Shown here piece after piece: positions 47,738-56,736 of a stretch of 64,000 bases of DNA. Source of the DNA: Planctomycetota bacterium. Its GTDB lineage: Bacteria; Planctomycetota; UBA1135; GCA-002686595. Made by a program: the position numbers and the translations under genes. Under the pieces are notes generated by a model, which had not been told where the DNA came from, did no database searches, and saw only the letters and a list, made by a program, of their open reading frames with translations. The stretch spans positions 1 to 64,000 of the forward strand of contig NYUD01000064.1 of NCBI GenBank assembly GCA_002683825.1, in the 5' to 3' direction. Positions within the stretch are counted from its first letter, which is position 1; each line of letters opens with the position of its first letter.

Positions 47738-49846
47738 GTGTCCCGCTCCCGCCCCGGATTTCTCGCCCTGGCCTGCATCTTCTCGTTGTGGGCCGGGCCC
47801 CTGGCTCGGGCGCAGGAGGAGGACCGTGCCAAGACCCCGCCGGGACACGAAGGGTCTCTTTCCAACGACTGCTTTCTTCCCTCCTCGGCCCAGGCCCTGA
47901 GAGACCTGCAAGCGGGAGACCGGCTTCTCGACCGCGCGCGGGAGGCGAACCGTGGAAAGCATGCCGCCGAGGCGCGCCGCCTTTTGGGTAACGCCTTCGA
48001 GCACTGGCACGACGCCACCTCGAACGCGACTCGGGGATCGTCGGTCTTCACGGAAACCAGTGCGGTGGCCGTGCGACGGGTCACGGAAGGGCTCGGCCAT
48101 GCCCTCAAGCGCCGCCTGAGCGGGTTGGATCCCGACGAACGGCTGTCCTGGGTCCAACGCTTCGCCCCCTCCGCCCGGAGCGCCCTGAACAGAGCACTCG
48201 ATCGAGGTGGCTCGGAGGAGGAGCTCTTGGAATTGCAGTGGCGTCACCTCGGCACACCGGGCGCTGCCCGCGCCGCTGTCATCGCATGCGACCGCGCGTT
48301 GGAAGCAGGGCAGCAAGTGGCCGCGCGAGCCCACATCGCGCGGGGAGTCTGGCATGGCGCCTTCAGCGACGAGAGGGCCGTCGAGAAGGCTTTGAAGGAT
48401 CGCGCGGCGTTCCTCTCTTCAGGGAACAAACCCGGGGACGAACGGGAGGCGCGAGCGGGGTGGGATCGAGCTCGGAGCATCGAGTTTGCCGACTCCATCC
48501 TGCTGGTTCCGAGGCGGACGCGTCCGAAGACGCGCGGCCCCGGCATCGGCGTTCGGCCCGGACTCTGCTTCGCTGGAGAAGACAGGCTCATCGTTCAGAC
48601 CCCCGATCAAATCCATCTGATCCGGGTCGGCAAGGACGGCGACCTGGAGCGCGAACGGCTCTTCGAACCGGAGAAGCTGCTGCATGGTTTCGCGCCGTGG
48701 TTGGATGAACGCCTGGTTCGTCCCGTGCCTCCGGGCTGGCCCCTTTCCCCCGTCACCGACGGCCGGGCTCTGGTTTTCGTGCAGGGACGCACGCTGGGCG
48801 ACGGCGATCGCAACGGGCTACTCTGCGTCAACCTGCCGGACACGGAAACGGTGACCCGCCACAACATGGACGCCGGACCCGCCCTGACGAGTCTTTCGTG
48901 GGCCATCGTCGGCGATCTTCACATCGACCGCCGTGGGGTGGTGTCCGAAATCGCCCGACTGGCTGCACTCCCGCGGCTCGAGTTCCAACCCGGGCCGGTG
49001 ATTCTGGGCCAGCGCGTATTCGCCCTCGGGCGGGCGACCGAGGGCGATGTGCGCGCCTGGCTCTTTGCATTTCGCTTGGGAGACGGAACCCTCTTGTGGA
49101 AGCGACTGCTCGCCAAGGGCGCCGATGTTCACCCCGACGGTGGACGGGGACGGGCTGCCGCCAGGGGACTCTACGGCGGCGCGTCGCAGGAAATCCTGGC
49201 CGTGACCTCGGGACAAGAGGCGAGGCTCTTCTGTGGCACCAACCTGGGTGCAGGAGCGTTGGTCGACGCGCTCGACGGCGCGCCGCTCTGGACGCTCAAG
49301 AACCGCCGTCGGGATGCCCGCGCTCGAGGATGGAACGGATCTCCGCCCCTCCTGGGCTGGCGCGGATCGATCCTGTGGCCGCCGTCGGATTCCGACCGGC
49401 TCTACTCCCTGATCGACGGCCCCCTCATCACGGACGGGCGCGCTTCCACGCGCGATGTCGCGGCCCTCTTCCGCGCCCCCGTCCGTCCCCTGGGGGAAGC
49501 GGTCGCCCTCCTCGGAGGCGACGTCGAGGAATGCCTCGTCCTGGGACGGGCCCGCTCGTCCAGGACGGTTTCTTCCCGCCGACCCGGTCTGGACCGCATC
49601 GATGGGCTGTACCTGGCGCCGGAGGAGACCTTTGCCGGCGAGGGGCTCCTCGGGGAGGCCCGGATCCTCTTCTCGACGAACCGCGGCCTGTACCTCTTCG
49701 ACCGCGAGAGAGAGCTCTATCTCCTGGATTACCAGCGCATTCCGCACTTTGGAGGGGGCCCGGCGGGGGGGGACGTCTACGCCCGCGATCGCACGGTCCT
49801 CATACTGGGCCCGGACGTGCTATGGGCCTTCCGGATCGCACCCTAG
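47738..49846 (+). CDS. Exported PQQ-like beta-propeller protein
   Basis: The protein of about 702 residues starts at GTG 47738 with a signal peptide (FLALACIFSLWAGPLARAQ). A helical N-terminal part of about 230 residues follows, then propeller-like blades with PQQ-repeat character (RVFALGRATEGDVRAWLFAF followed by RLGDGTLLWKRLLAKG, LVDALDGAPLWTLKNRR, LYLFDRERELYLLDYQR). No catalytic residue set is visible. It lies 19 bp after the FtsB-like gene in the eno transcription unit and resembles, at smaller scale, the giant propeller protein at 56733. Confidence 0.7.
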   Translation: MSRSRPGFLALACIFSLWAGPLARAQEEDRAKTPPGHEGSLSNDCFLPSSAQALRDLQAGDRLLDRAREANRGKHAAEARRLLGNAFEHWHDATSNATRGSSVFTETSAVAVRRVTEGLGHALKRRLSGLDPDERLSWVQRFAPSARSALNRALDRGGSEEELLELQWRHLGTPGAARAAVIACDRALEAGQQVAARAHIARGVWHGAFSDERAVEKALKDRAAFLSSGNKPGDEREARAGWDRARSIEFADSILLVPRRTRPKTRGPGIGVRPGLCFAGEDRLIVQTPDQIHLIRVGKDGDLERERLFEPEKLLHGFAPWLDERLVRPVPPGWPLSPVTDGRALVFVQGRTLGDGDRNGLLCVNLPDTETVTRHNMDAGPALTSLSWAIVGDLHIDRRGVVSEIARLAALPRLEFQPGPVILGQRVFALGRATEGDVRAWLFAFRLGDGTLLWKRLLAKGADVHPDGGRGRAAARGLYGGASQEILAVTSGQEARLFCGTNLGAGALVDALDGAPLWTLKNRRRDARARGWNGSPPLLGWRGSILWPPSDSDRLYSLIDGPLITDGRASTRDVAALFRAPVRPLGEAVALLGGDVEECLVLGRARSSRTVSSRRPGLDRIDGLYLAPEETFAGEGLLGEARILFSTNRGLYLFDRERELYLLDYQRIPHFGGGPAGGDVYARDRTVLILGPDVLWAFRIAP

Positions 49847-50066
49847 CTTGAGTTGAGACACGAATCAGACGACTCCTTCCAGAGTTCTTCGGGTTCCCCA
49901 CGCCCACGAACCGTATTTATAGGGGGGAGAAAAGCGGCCCTGAACCGCAAACCCCCACCGCCTTCGTTCGAAAACCGCTCCTTCTTCGCTCATCCCAGGG
50001 CTCCCTCCTCCGTACCGGGACCCTCCACAGTCCCCCGGCCGCCGGGCCGGTTTCCCCCGCCGAACC

Positions 50067-51107
50067 ATGAACGAGAACGCGACCACAACCCAAACCCTTG
50101 CCCGCCTGCGAGAAACCCACAAGCGGATGAAGGAGGAACTGCACCGCGTCATCGTCGGGCAGGACGAAGTCATCGACCAGCTGCTTTTGGCCGTCCTGTC
50201 CCAGGGCCACTGCCTCCTGGTCGGCGTGCCGGGTCTGGCCAAGACTCTGCTGATCTCGAGCGTGTCGAAGACGCTCGACCTGTCGTTCAACCGCATTCAG
50301 TTCACGCCCGATTTGATGCCGGGCGATATCACCGGAACCGAGCTTCTGCACATCGACCCGGAGACAAACGAAAGGCGCTTCCGCTTTGCGAAGGGACCGA
50401 TCTTCTCCAACATGATCCTCGCGGATGAGATCAACCGGACACCGCCGAAGACCCAGGCGGCTCTGCTCGAGTCGATGATGGAACGTCAGGTCACGATCGC
50501 CGGTCAGCGCCACCCCCTGCCGGAGCCCTTCTTCGTGCTGGCAACGCAGAACCCGATCGAACAGGAGGGCACCTACCCCCTGCCCGAAGCACAACTGGAC
50601 CGCTTCATGTTCATGGTGAACGTGCCCTACCCAACGCTCGATGAGGAGCGCGAGATCCTACGCCGCACGACCGGACAGGAGGAGTCGCAACTCGACAAAG
50701 TCGTTCAGGCGGAAGAGATACTGGCGCTGCAAAAGGCCGTTCGCTCGATCCCCGTCGCCGACCACGTTTTCGACTACTCGCTGGCTCTGACCCGAGGCAC
50801 ACGCGTGCGTTCGGACGAACCGCTGGAGTTCCTGTGCGAGTGGATCACATGGGGCGCCGGTCCGCGTGCCAGCCAGTTCCTGATCCTCGGCGCAAAGGCC
50901 CACGCAGCGATCGCAGGACGCGACCACGTGGCCATCGAAGACGTCAAAGCGGTCGCACACCCGGTGCTTCGCCACCGCATCGTGACGAGCTTCTCCGCGG
51001 CAGCCGAAGGCATGACGCCGGACAAGATCATCGATCGGCTTCTGAAGGAAGTCGATCCCAGCGCCGGAGTCGGCGCCGGTGTTCCGGGCATCCAGGCGGC
51101 GAGCTGA
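50067..51107 (+). CDS. MoxR-family AAA+ ATPase
   Basis: This 346-residue AAA+ protein has Walker A in LLVGVPGLAKTLLISSVSKT, Walker B in SNMILADEINRTPPKTQAAL, sensor 1 in PFFVLATQNPIEQEGTYPL, and the C-terminal AAA lid (DVKAVAHPVLRHRI). MoxR ATPases act as chaperones that load metals or remodel VWA-domain partners, and three VWA-type proteins follow immediately. It heads the operon running to the window edge. The 220 bp upstream are gene-free and should hold the promoter. Confidence 0.95.
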   Translation: MNENATTTQTLARLRETHKRMKEELHRVIVGQDEVIDQLLLAVLSQGHCLLVGVPGLAKTLLISSVSKTLDLSFNRIQFTPDLMPGDITGTELLHIDPETNERRFRFAKGPIFSNMILADEINRTPPKTQAALLESMMERQVTIAGQRHPLPEPFFVLATQNPIEQEGTYPLPEAQLDRFMFMVNVPYPTLDEEREILRRTTGQEESQLDKVVQAEEILALQKAVRSIPVADHVFDYSLALTRGTRVRSDEPLEFLCEWITWGAGPRASQFLILGAKAHAAIAGRDHVAIEDVKAVAHPVLRHRIVTSFSAAAEGMTPDKIIDRLLKEVDPSAGVGAGVPGIQAAS

Positions 51108-51125
51108 TTCAAAGAGGTCTTCTCC

Positions 51126-52031
51126 ATGCCCGACGCCAAATCCTCGTTGGACCCCACGGTCCTCGATCGTCTAGGCGACCTCTCGTTGGTCGCGCGGACG
51201 ATCGTCGAGGGCTTCATGGCGGGACACCATCGCTCGCCACAGAAGGGTAGCTCGGTCGAATTCGCTCAACACCGCCCCTACGTTCCGGGCGATGAGCTCA
51301 AGAAGGTCGACTGGCAGATCTTCGCTCGCTCCGATCGGCTGGTGGTCAAGGAGTTCGTCGAAGAAACGAACTTCTCCTGCCACATTCTCATCGACGCGAG
51401 CGAATCGATGGCGTTCTCCTCTCTGTCATACTCGAAGTTCGACTACGCGCGCTGGTGCGCGGCAGCGTTGGCCCACCTGGTCACACAACAGCGCGACGCT
51501 GCAGGTCTGGTCATCTTCGATTCGGACATCCGCGATCGGGTTCCGCCTTCGAACGGTACACATCAGAACACGGCCATCATCTCTGCCCTGGAGCGGGCCG
51601 ATGCACGTGGAACGACCGGCGTGGGCAACGTCCTGAACTGGATCGGTGGTCGATTGCGCCAAAAGGGCATCGTGATCATCATTTCGGACCTCTTTGCCGA
51701 CCCCGATCAGCTGGTCGAGGGCTTGCGCCGGCTCACCCACTCCGGCCACGAACCGATCCTCTTTCAGGTCCTGGACCCCCAAGAACTCGAATTCGACTTC
51801 GAGCGCCTCCTGCGCCTGGACGGATTCGAGGGGACGGGCAAGCTCAAGGTGGATCCAAAGGCGTTACGCAACGCCTATCGCCAGGAGATCAGAAAGCACA
51901 CCGCCGACCTCAAGCGCCAAGCACGTGCGCTCTCATGCGATTTCGTTTCGTTGACCACGTCCCATCCTCTCGACGTGGCTCTTTCGACCTATCTGGCCCG
52001 TCGCGCCTCACGGGCGCGAGCACGTAGCTGA
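51126..52031 (+). CDS. DUF58 domain protein (VWA-like)
   Basis: This 301-residue protein shows the DUF58 motif FAQHRPYVPGDELKKVDWQI, followed by VVKEFVEETNFSCHILIDAS and a MIDAS-like ILIDASESM. A late segment IVIIISDLFADPDQLVEGL completes the VWA-like fold. DUF58 proteins are the usual second gene of MoxR/Bat clusters and are thought to be MoxR partners. It follows the ATPase by 18 bp. Confidence 0.94.
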   Translation: MPDAKSSLDPTVLDRLGDLSLVARTIVEGFMAGHHRSPQKGSSVEFAQHRPYVPGDELKKVDWQIFARSDRLVVKEFVEETNFSCHILIDASESMAFSSLSYSKFDYARWCAAALAHLVTQQRDAAGLVIFDSDIRDRVPPSNGTHQNTAIISALERADARGTTGVGNVLNWIGGRLRQKGIVIIISDLFADPDQLVEGLRRLTHSGHEPILFQVLDPQELEFDFERLLRLDGFEGTGKLKVDPKALRNAYRQEIRKHTADLKRQARALSCDFVSLTTSHPLDVALSTYLARRASRARARS

Positions 52032-52042
52032 AGAGTCAAGGC

Positions 52043-54334
52043 GTGTTCGAAGGATTTATTCATCCGGCCCTGGCATGGGGCGCACTGCTCGCGGGAGTCC
52101 CCCTCCTCATCCACCTGTTGAACCGTCAGCGCCACAAGCCCATCCGGTGGGCGGCGATGCAGTTCGTGCTAGCGGCCTACAGAAAGACACGACGGCGCGC
52201 GCAGCTCGAGAACCTGATCCTCCTGCTGCTTCGCATGGCGGCCGTCGCGCTTCTGGCCCTCGCCATATCGCGCCCGTTCACCGGTGAACGGAGCGCGCTG
52301 ACGCCGTTCACCGAGAGCCGGCGCGACGTCGTTTTGATTCTCGACGCGTCCGCGTCCACGGGTTATCGAGAGAGCGTCTCAAGCGTCTTCGAATCGATCA
52401 TCGAACGTGCACGGACGATCCTGGGTGATCTCGACGGTACGCGCGGCGATCGCGTCAGGCTCTTTCTGGGAGCTCGAGGTGCGCAGCTGCTTTCGTTCCG
52501 CTCTCCCGAGGAGGCCCTGGCGATGTTGACCACGCTGTCCGCACCGACCGACGAAAGCCTCGACCTCGCCGCCGCCATCAACGCGGTCGCGACCTACGCC
52601 GAAGAGGACGCGGGTTCCGTGGGGCAAAGCGCACTCGAGGTGCGCCTGCTCTCGGATATGCAGAGGAACACATTCCTTCCCAGCGATGCCTTTTCCGCCG
52701 CCGGCCAGCCTGGTGATGACGCACGAAACACCCCGCCCCTCGTGCGCGCCCTCGACCGACTCGAGGAACTCGGTGCAACCGTTGTGGTCGAGGATCTGGG
52801 ACCGGTCCCGCTGCAGCCGCCCAACCTCGGCCTCGAACAACTGGCCCCGCTGGAAGAAATCCTGGGACCCGGACTGACCAGCGACATCAGTGTTCGGGTA
52901 CGCAACTTCGGGGCCCAGGGACGCGCGGCAGTCCGCGTCGCCCTCGAGGTCGACGGCATTCGCCAGCCGAGTCAAAAAATCGACCTCGACGCACGTTCAA
53001 GCGCCGAGGTCTCATTCGCGTATTCGTTCAGGGACAGCGGCTACCACAGCCTCATCGCGATGCTCGAGGGCGATCGCCTGGCGATCGACGATCGTCTCGC
53101 TGCGGTGTTCAACGTGCCCCCTCCGGTGCGTTGCCTGCTGGTGAACGGCGACCCGGCCAACGAGGTTGAGCGCGACGAACTGGGCTATGTCACCGCGATT
53201 TTGAAACCACCCGATGACGATGCGTTTGCCTCCGGTCCCGGTGGTTTGTACGCGCCCTTCCTGATAGACGAGGTCACGGCCAACGCCTTCAGCGCGGACG
53301 AGAACCTGTCGCCGTACGACGTGATCCTGCTCGCGGACGTGGCTTCCCTTTCACCACGGCTGGTCGAGCGCATGGAGGAGCGTGTCGCCGCGGGCGCCTC
53401 GCTGATTCTCACGATGGGCGACCATTCGTCGGCCCCGTCTTCGCAGGCGAGCTTGAACGCCCGCCTCTGGCGAGCGGACGGCACGGGACTGTTACCCGTA
53501 AGACTCTCCCGCAAGGTCGCTGTTCGTTCGCGTCGCGATGCCTACTACCGCGTGAATTGGTTCGATGAGAACCACCCCGCGCTCTCGTTCTTCGCGGACG
53601 AGCTCTGGCGTCCTTTTCTGACGGAGGTTCCGATCTTCGAGTTCGTTTCGACCGAAATCGGCCAGGACGACCGCCCGGACGCGCCCCAGGTACACATCCT
53701 TGCAAGCCTGGACGACGAGATGAAGAGCCCACTGCTCATCGAGCGAGCCTACGCCCGCGGGCGCGTCTTGCTCTGGACCACCTCGATCGATGACGACTGG
53801 ACCCGCATCCCCGAGGTTGCAGCGACACTGGTGCCGCTGGTGCACGAGCTCTTCCGCTATGCCGGCCGCGAACCCCTCGCGCCACGCAACGTACCCATCG
53901 GCACTTCGATCGCTCTCGAGGTTCACGACTTCCCACGCTCCCCCATGCTGATCCCGCCTGGCGGAACGCGCCGGCGGCTCGATGGCGAGCCGCACCAACT
54001 CGCCCAGGGACTGTGGAGTCTCCCGACGGTCGAAAACCTGGATCGAACCGGGCTGTGGCAAGTCGAACTCGAAGGCGGACGCAAGTTGCCCTTCGCCGCT
54101 CAATTCGACGTGTTCGAAGGCGACCTCGAGCGGATCTCCGCAGAAGAGCTCGAAACCTCCCATCCGGTATGGCGCATCCATCGCGCGAGCGACGATGGCG
54201 AGGATCTTGGCGACGAATCCGAGGGCGCCCGCGGAGAACTATGGCGTTTCCTGGCCGCGGCCGTGCTCCTGGTCTTGATTCTTGAAACCCTGTGGGCTGC
54301 CTGGATCGGGCACGGCAGAAGGTTGGTGCGATGA
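52043..54334 (+). CDS. BatA-type membrane protein with N-terminal hydrophobic domain and VWA domain
   Basis: This 763-residue protein begins at GTG 52043 with the BatA N-terminal domain (HPALAWGALLAGVPLLIHLL, then HKPIRWAAMQFV and NLILLLLRMAAVALLALAIS). A VWA domain with MIDAS VVLILDASAST and a long periplasmic part with glutaminase-like and beta segments follow. It ends in a second transmembrane helix (FLAAAVLLVLILETLWAAWI). Bat proteins are linked to stress tolerance and envelope assembly. The stop overlaps the next gene by ATGA. Confidence 0.92.
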   Translation: MFEGFIHPALAWGALLAGVPLLIHLLNRQRHKPIRWAAMQFVLAAYRKTRRRAQLENLILLLLRMAAVALLALAISRPFTGERSALTPFTESRRDVVLILDASASTGYRESVSSVFESIIERARTILGDLDGTRGDRVRLFLGARGAQLLSFRSPEEALAMLTTLSAPTDESLDLAAAINAVATYAEEDAGSVGQSALEVRLLSDMQRNTFLPSDAFSAAGQPGDDARNTPPLVRALDRLEELGATVVVEDLGPVPLQPPNLGLEQLAPLEEILGPGLTSDISVRVRNFGAQGRAAVRVALEVDGIRQPSQKIDLDARSSAEVSFAYSFRDSGYHSLIAMLEGDRLAIDDRLAAVFNVPPPVRCLLVNGDPANEVERDELGYVTAILKPPDDDAFASGPGGLYAPFLIDEVTANAFSADENLSPYDVILLADVASLSPRLVERMEERVAAGASLILTMGDHSSAPSSQASLNARLWRADGTGLLPVRLSRKVAVRSRRDAYYRVNWFDENHPALSFFADELWRPFLTEVPIFEFVSTEIGQDDRPDAPQVHILASLDDEMKSPLLIERAYARGRVLLWTTSIDDDWTRIPEVAATLVPLVHELFRYAGREPLAPRNVPIGTSIALEVHDFPRSPMLIPPGGTRRRLDGEPHQLAQGLWSLPTVENLDRTGLWQVELEGGRKLPFAAQFDVFEGDLERISAEELETSHPVWRIHRASDDGEDLGDESEGARGELWRFLAAAVLLVLILETLWAAWIGHGRRLVR

Positions 54335-56736
54335 TGGGCATCCTCCTCTCCCAGGGCACGGACGCCGGCACGCACGCCGCGCTACGCTTCCTCGACCTCC
54401 CCGCGGCCTGGGTGATCGTTCTCATCATCCTGCCGATCTTCGCCTTCGTCACCTGGATCGGTTATGCCCGCGAGCCGATCACCACGACCTTGCGAGCCGT
54501 TCTTTCGCTGACTCGTATCGCCGCTTTCGTGCTCCTGTTCGGCGTGCTCTCGCGCCCGGTCATGGTCGAACGCCGCGAGGAGGTGTACGCGCCCGAAGTG
54601 CTCGTGCTACTCGACGATTCCGCCAGCATGCGGCGCAAGGACGCCTATACGGGCGATGCACAAACGCGGCTCGGTCTGGAGCGCGTTTCCGGCCAAACAC
54701 CATCGGAAGCCACGCGACTGGAATTGGCCCAGGGCGCGGTCAAGAGCCAGGTCTTGCCGATCCTGAAGCAGCGCGGGTACGTGCCCAAGCTCTTCAGTTT
54801 TTCGCAGAGCGCAACTCCGATCAGCGACCTCGACGCCCCCACCGGGCGCGGTTCAGGCACACACCTGGGCGACTCGGTCAGTCAAGCCATGGCGAGCCAT
54901 CGCGGACGCCACGTGACGGACATCGTCATCGTATCCGACGGACGTTCCAACGGAGGCCTCCCCCCCCTCGAGGCGGCGCGCGCAGTCGGGGCGGCGGGAA
55001 TTCCGATCCACACCCTGGTCGTGGGTGACACGCGACCCGAAAAGAACGCCGTCATCGAACCGATCGAGGCCCCGAGCGAGGCCCTGCAGGGTGACGAGTT
55101 GGCCATCACCGTACGCGTTCTGGGACGCGGCACGGAGTCAGGCACGAACACCATGGTCGTGCTGGAAGAGCTGGACTCTGTCGCCGGCAACGATCGTATC
55201 GTGGCCGAAAGTCGCGTCGAGTTGACCGAAGAGGGTCAGCGTGTCGTTCTGGTCGCTCCCGACGCCAACCTGCGCACAGGTGAGCGGCGTTTCCGCGTGT
55301 CGCTGCCTCCGCTCGAGGGCGAGACGATGGTAGACGACAATCGGCTCGAATTCCTCGTGCACGTCTCCCCCGCCGTGATGCGCGTTCTGTATGTCGAGGG
55401 GTATCCGCGCTGGGAGTATCGCTTCGTCAAGAACCTGCTCCTGCGTGCGGACGAGAACATCATTGCGCAGTGCTATCTGCTTTCCGCCACGCGCGACTTT
55501 CCTCAGGAGTCTTCGCGCGACGTGCCCGTTTTGACGGCTGTGCCCACGACGCGCGAAGAGCTGCTCGACCGATACGATGTGGTGATCCTGGGCGACGTAG
55601 ATCCGATGCAGATTTCCTCGGACAGCGCGCAGGGCGCGCTCTTCATCAAGTCGCTGCGAGAGTTCGTCGAGGCCGGGGGCGGCGTACTCTTCCAGGCAGG
55701 CGAGTATCACAACCCGCGCGCGCTCCGCTCCACCGAGCTGGAAGACGTGCTGCCGGTCGTGCTCGATCCGATCGGTGCTCTGGGTTTTCATGGAGACACG
55801 CGCCGCGAATTTCGACCGACGGTCGAAACCCCCTTGCAGCCCCACGAGATTCTCCGACTTCATCCCGATCCGGAAATCACACGGCTCCTGTGGGAGGATC
55901 AGGTCGACGGTCTCCGCGGTTTCTACTGGTACATGCCGGTCCAAAAGGAAAAGCCGGGCACGGAGGTTCTCCTCCGTCACCCCGAGGACCTGTCGGTGCA
56001 AACCGGCGAACACATCCCTCTCATGGTCACGGGGCACTTTCCTTCCGGGCGAACGATATTCCTCGCCCTCGATTCCACCTATCGCTGGCGCTACCACTAC
56101 GGTGACCGTTATCTCGAGACGTTCTGGCGCAACGCGATCCGGTGGTTGGCCCTGGGACGGCTGAAGAGCGGTGATCGGCGCTATCGCCTCGAGACAACTC
56201 GCTCCGCCTACGACCTTGAGGATCGTGTGATTTTCGAAGCGCGGGTGCTCGACGAGGACTTCCGTCCCTCCAAGAATCCGGGGCAGAAGATCTTCTGGAG
56301 CGGCCCCGATGGGACGCCCCGGGAATTCGATCTGGGCCTGGTGGTCGATCGCCCCGGGGTTTACCGCGGCGGCCTCCTGCTCGATCGACCGGGAATCTAT
56401 CGCGCCTGGATCGAGGCCGAGGTTCGTCAGGGGTCGGAAACTCGCATTCAGCGGGTTTCGCCCACGGAATTTGAGGTGCTCCTGCCCTCCCGTGAGAACG
56501 CCGATCCCTCCCCCGACCCCGAAACCCTGCGCCTCCTTGCCTCAAAAACGGGGGGTCGCGCCCTCGACCTCGCAAATGCGGGTCGATTGGCCGATGAATT
56601 CCCTGGCGACGAGGAGCGGCGCGAGCCTATTTCCTCTCGCCTGGAAGACGCATGGGACAACTGGACGACCCTCCTGATCGCACTGGGCCTGCTCGCCACC
56701 GAGTGGATCCTGCGCAAACGTGCGGAGCTCGTATGA
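54331..56736 (+). CDS. Membrane-anchored VWA protein with glutaminase-like domain
   Basis: This 801-residue protein has two or three N-terminal helices (AAWVIVLIILPIFAFVTWIG, AVLSLTRIAAFVLLFGVLS). A VWA domain with MIDAS VLVLLDDSASM follows, then DIVIVSDGRSNGG, and then a class-I glutaminase-like domain (VLYVEGYPRWEYRFVKNLLL, VVILGDVDPMQI, FVEAGGGVLFQAGEYHNP). It has a C-terminal helix before RKRAELV. This is the common partner of BatA-type proteins. It overlaps genes on both sides by ATGA. Confidence 0.9.
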   Translation: MMGILLSQGTDAGTHAALRFLDLPAAWVIVLIILPIFAFVTWIGYAREPITTTLRAVLSLTRIAAFVLLFGVLSRPVMVERREEVYAPEVLVLLDDSASMRRKDAYTGDAQTRLGLERVSGQTPSEATRLELAQGAVKSQVLPILKQRGYVPKLFSFSQSATPISDLDAPTGRGSGTHLGDSVSQAMASHRGRHVTDIVIVSDGRSNGGLPPLEAARAVGAAGIPIHTLVVGDTRPEKNAVIEPIEAPSEALQGDELAITVRVLGRGTESGTNTMVVLEELDSVAGNDRIVAESRVELTEEGQRVVLVAPDANLRTGERRFRVSLPPLEGETMVDDNRLEFLVHVSPAVMRVLYVEGYPRWEYRFVKNLLLRADENIIAQCYLLSATRDFPQESSRDVPVLTAVPTTREELLDRYDVVILGDVDPMQISSDSAQGALFIKSLREFVEAGGGVLFQAGEYHNPRALRSTELEDVLPVVLDPIGALGFHGDTRREFRPTVETPLQPHEILRLHPDPEITRLLWEDQVDGLRGFYWYMPVQKEKPGTEVLLRHPEDLSVQTGEHIPLMVTGHFPSGRTIFLALDSTYRWRYHYGDRYLETFWRNAIRWLALGRLKSGDRRYRLETTRSAYDLEDRVIFEARVLDEDFRPSKNPGQKIFWSGPDGTPREFDLGLVVDRPGVYRGGLLLDRPGIYRAWIEAEVRQGSETRIQRVSPTEFEVLLPSRENADPSPDPETLRLLASKTGGRALDLANAGRLADEFPGDEERREPISSRLEDAWDNWTTLLIALGLLATEWILRKRAELV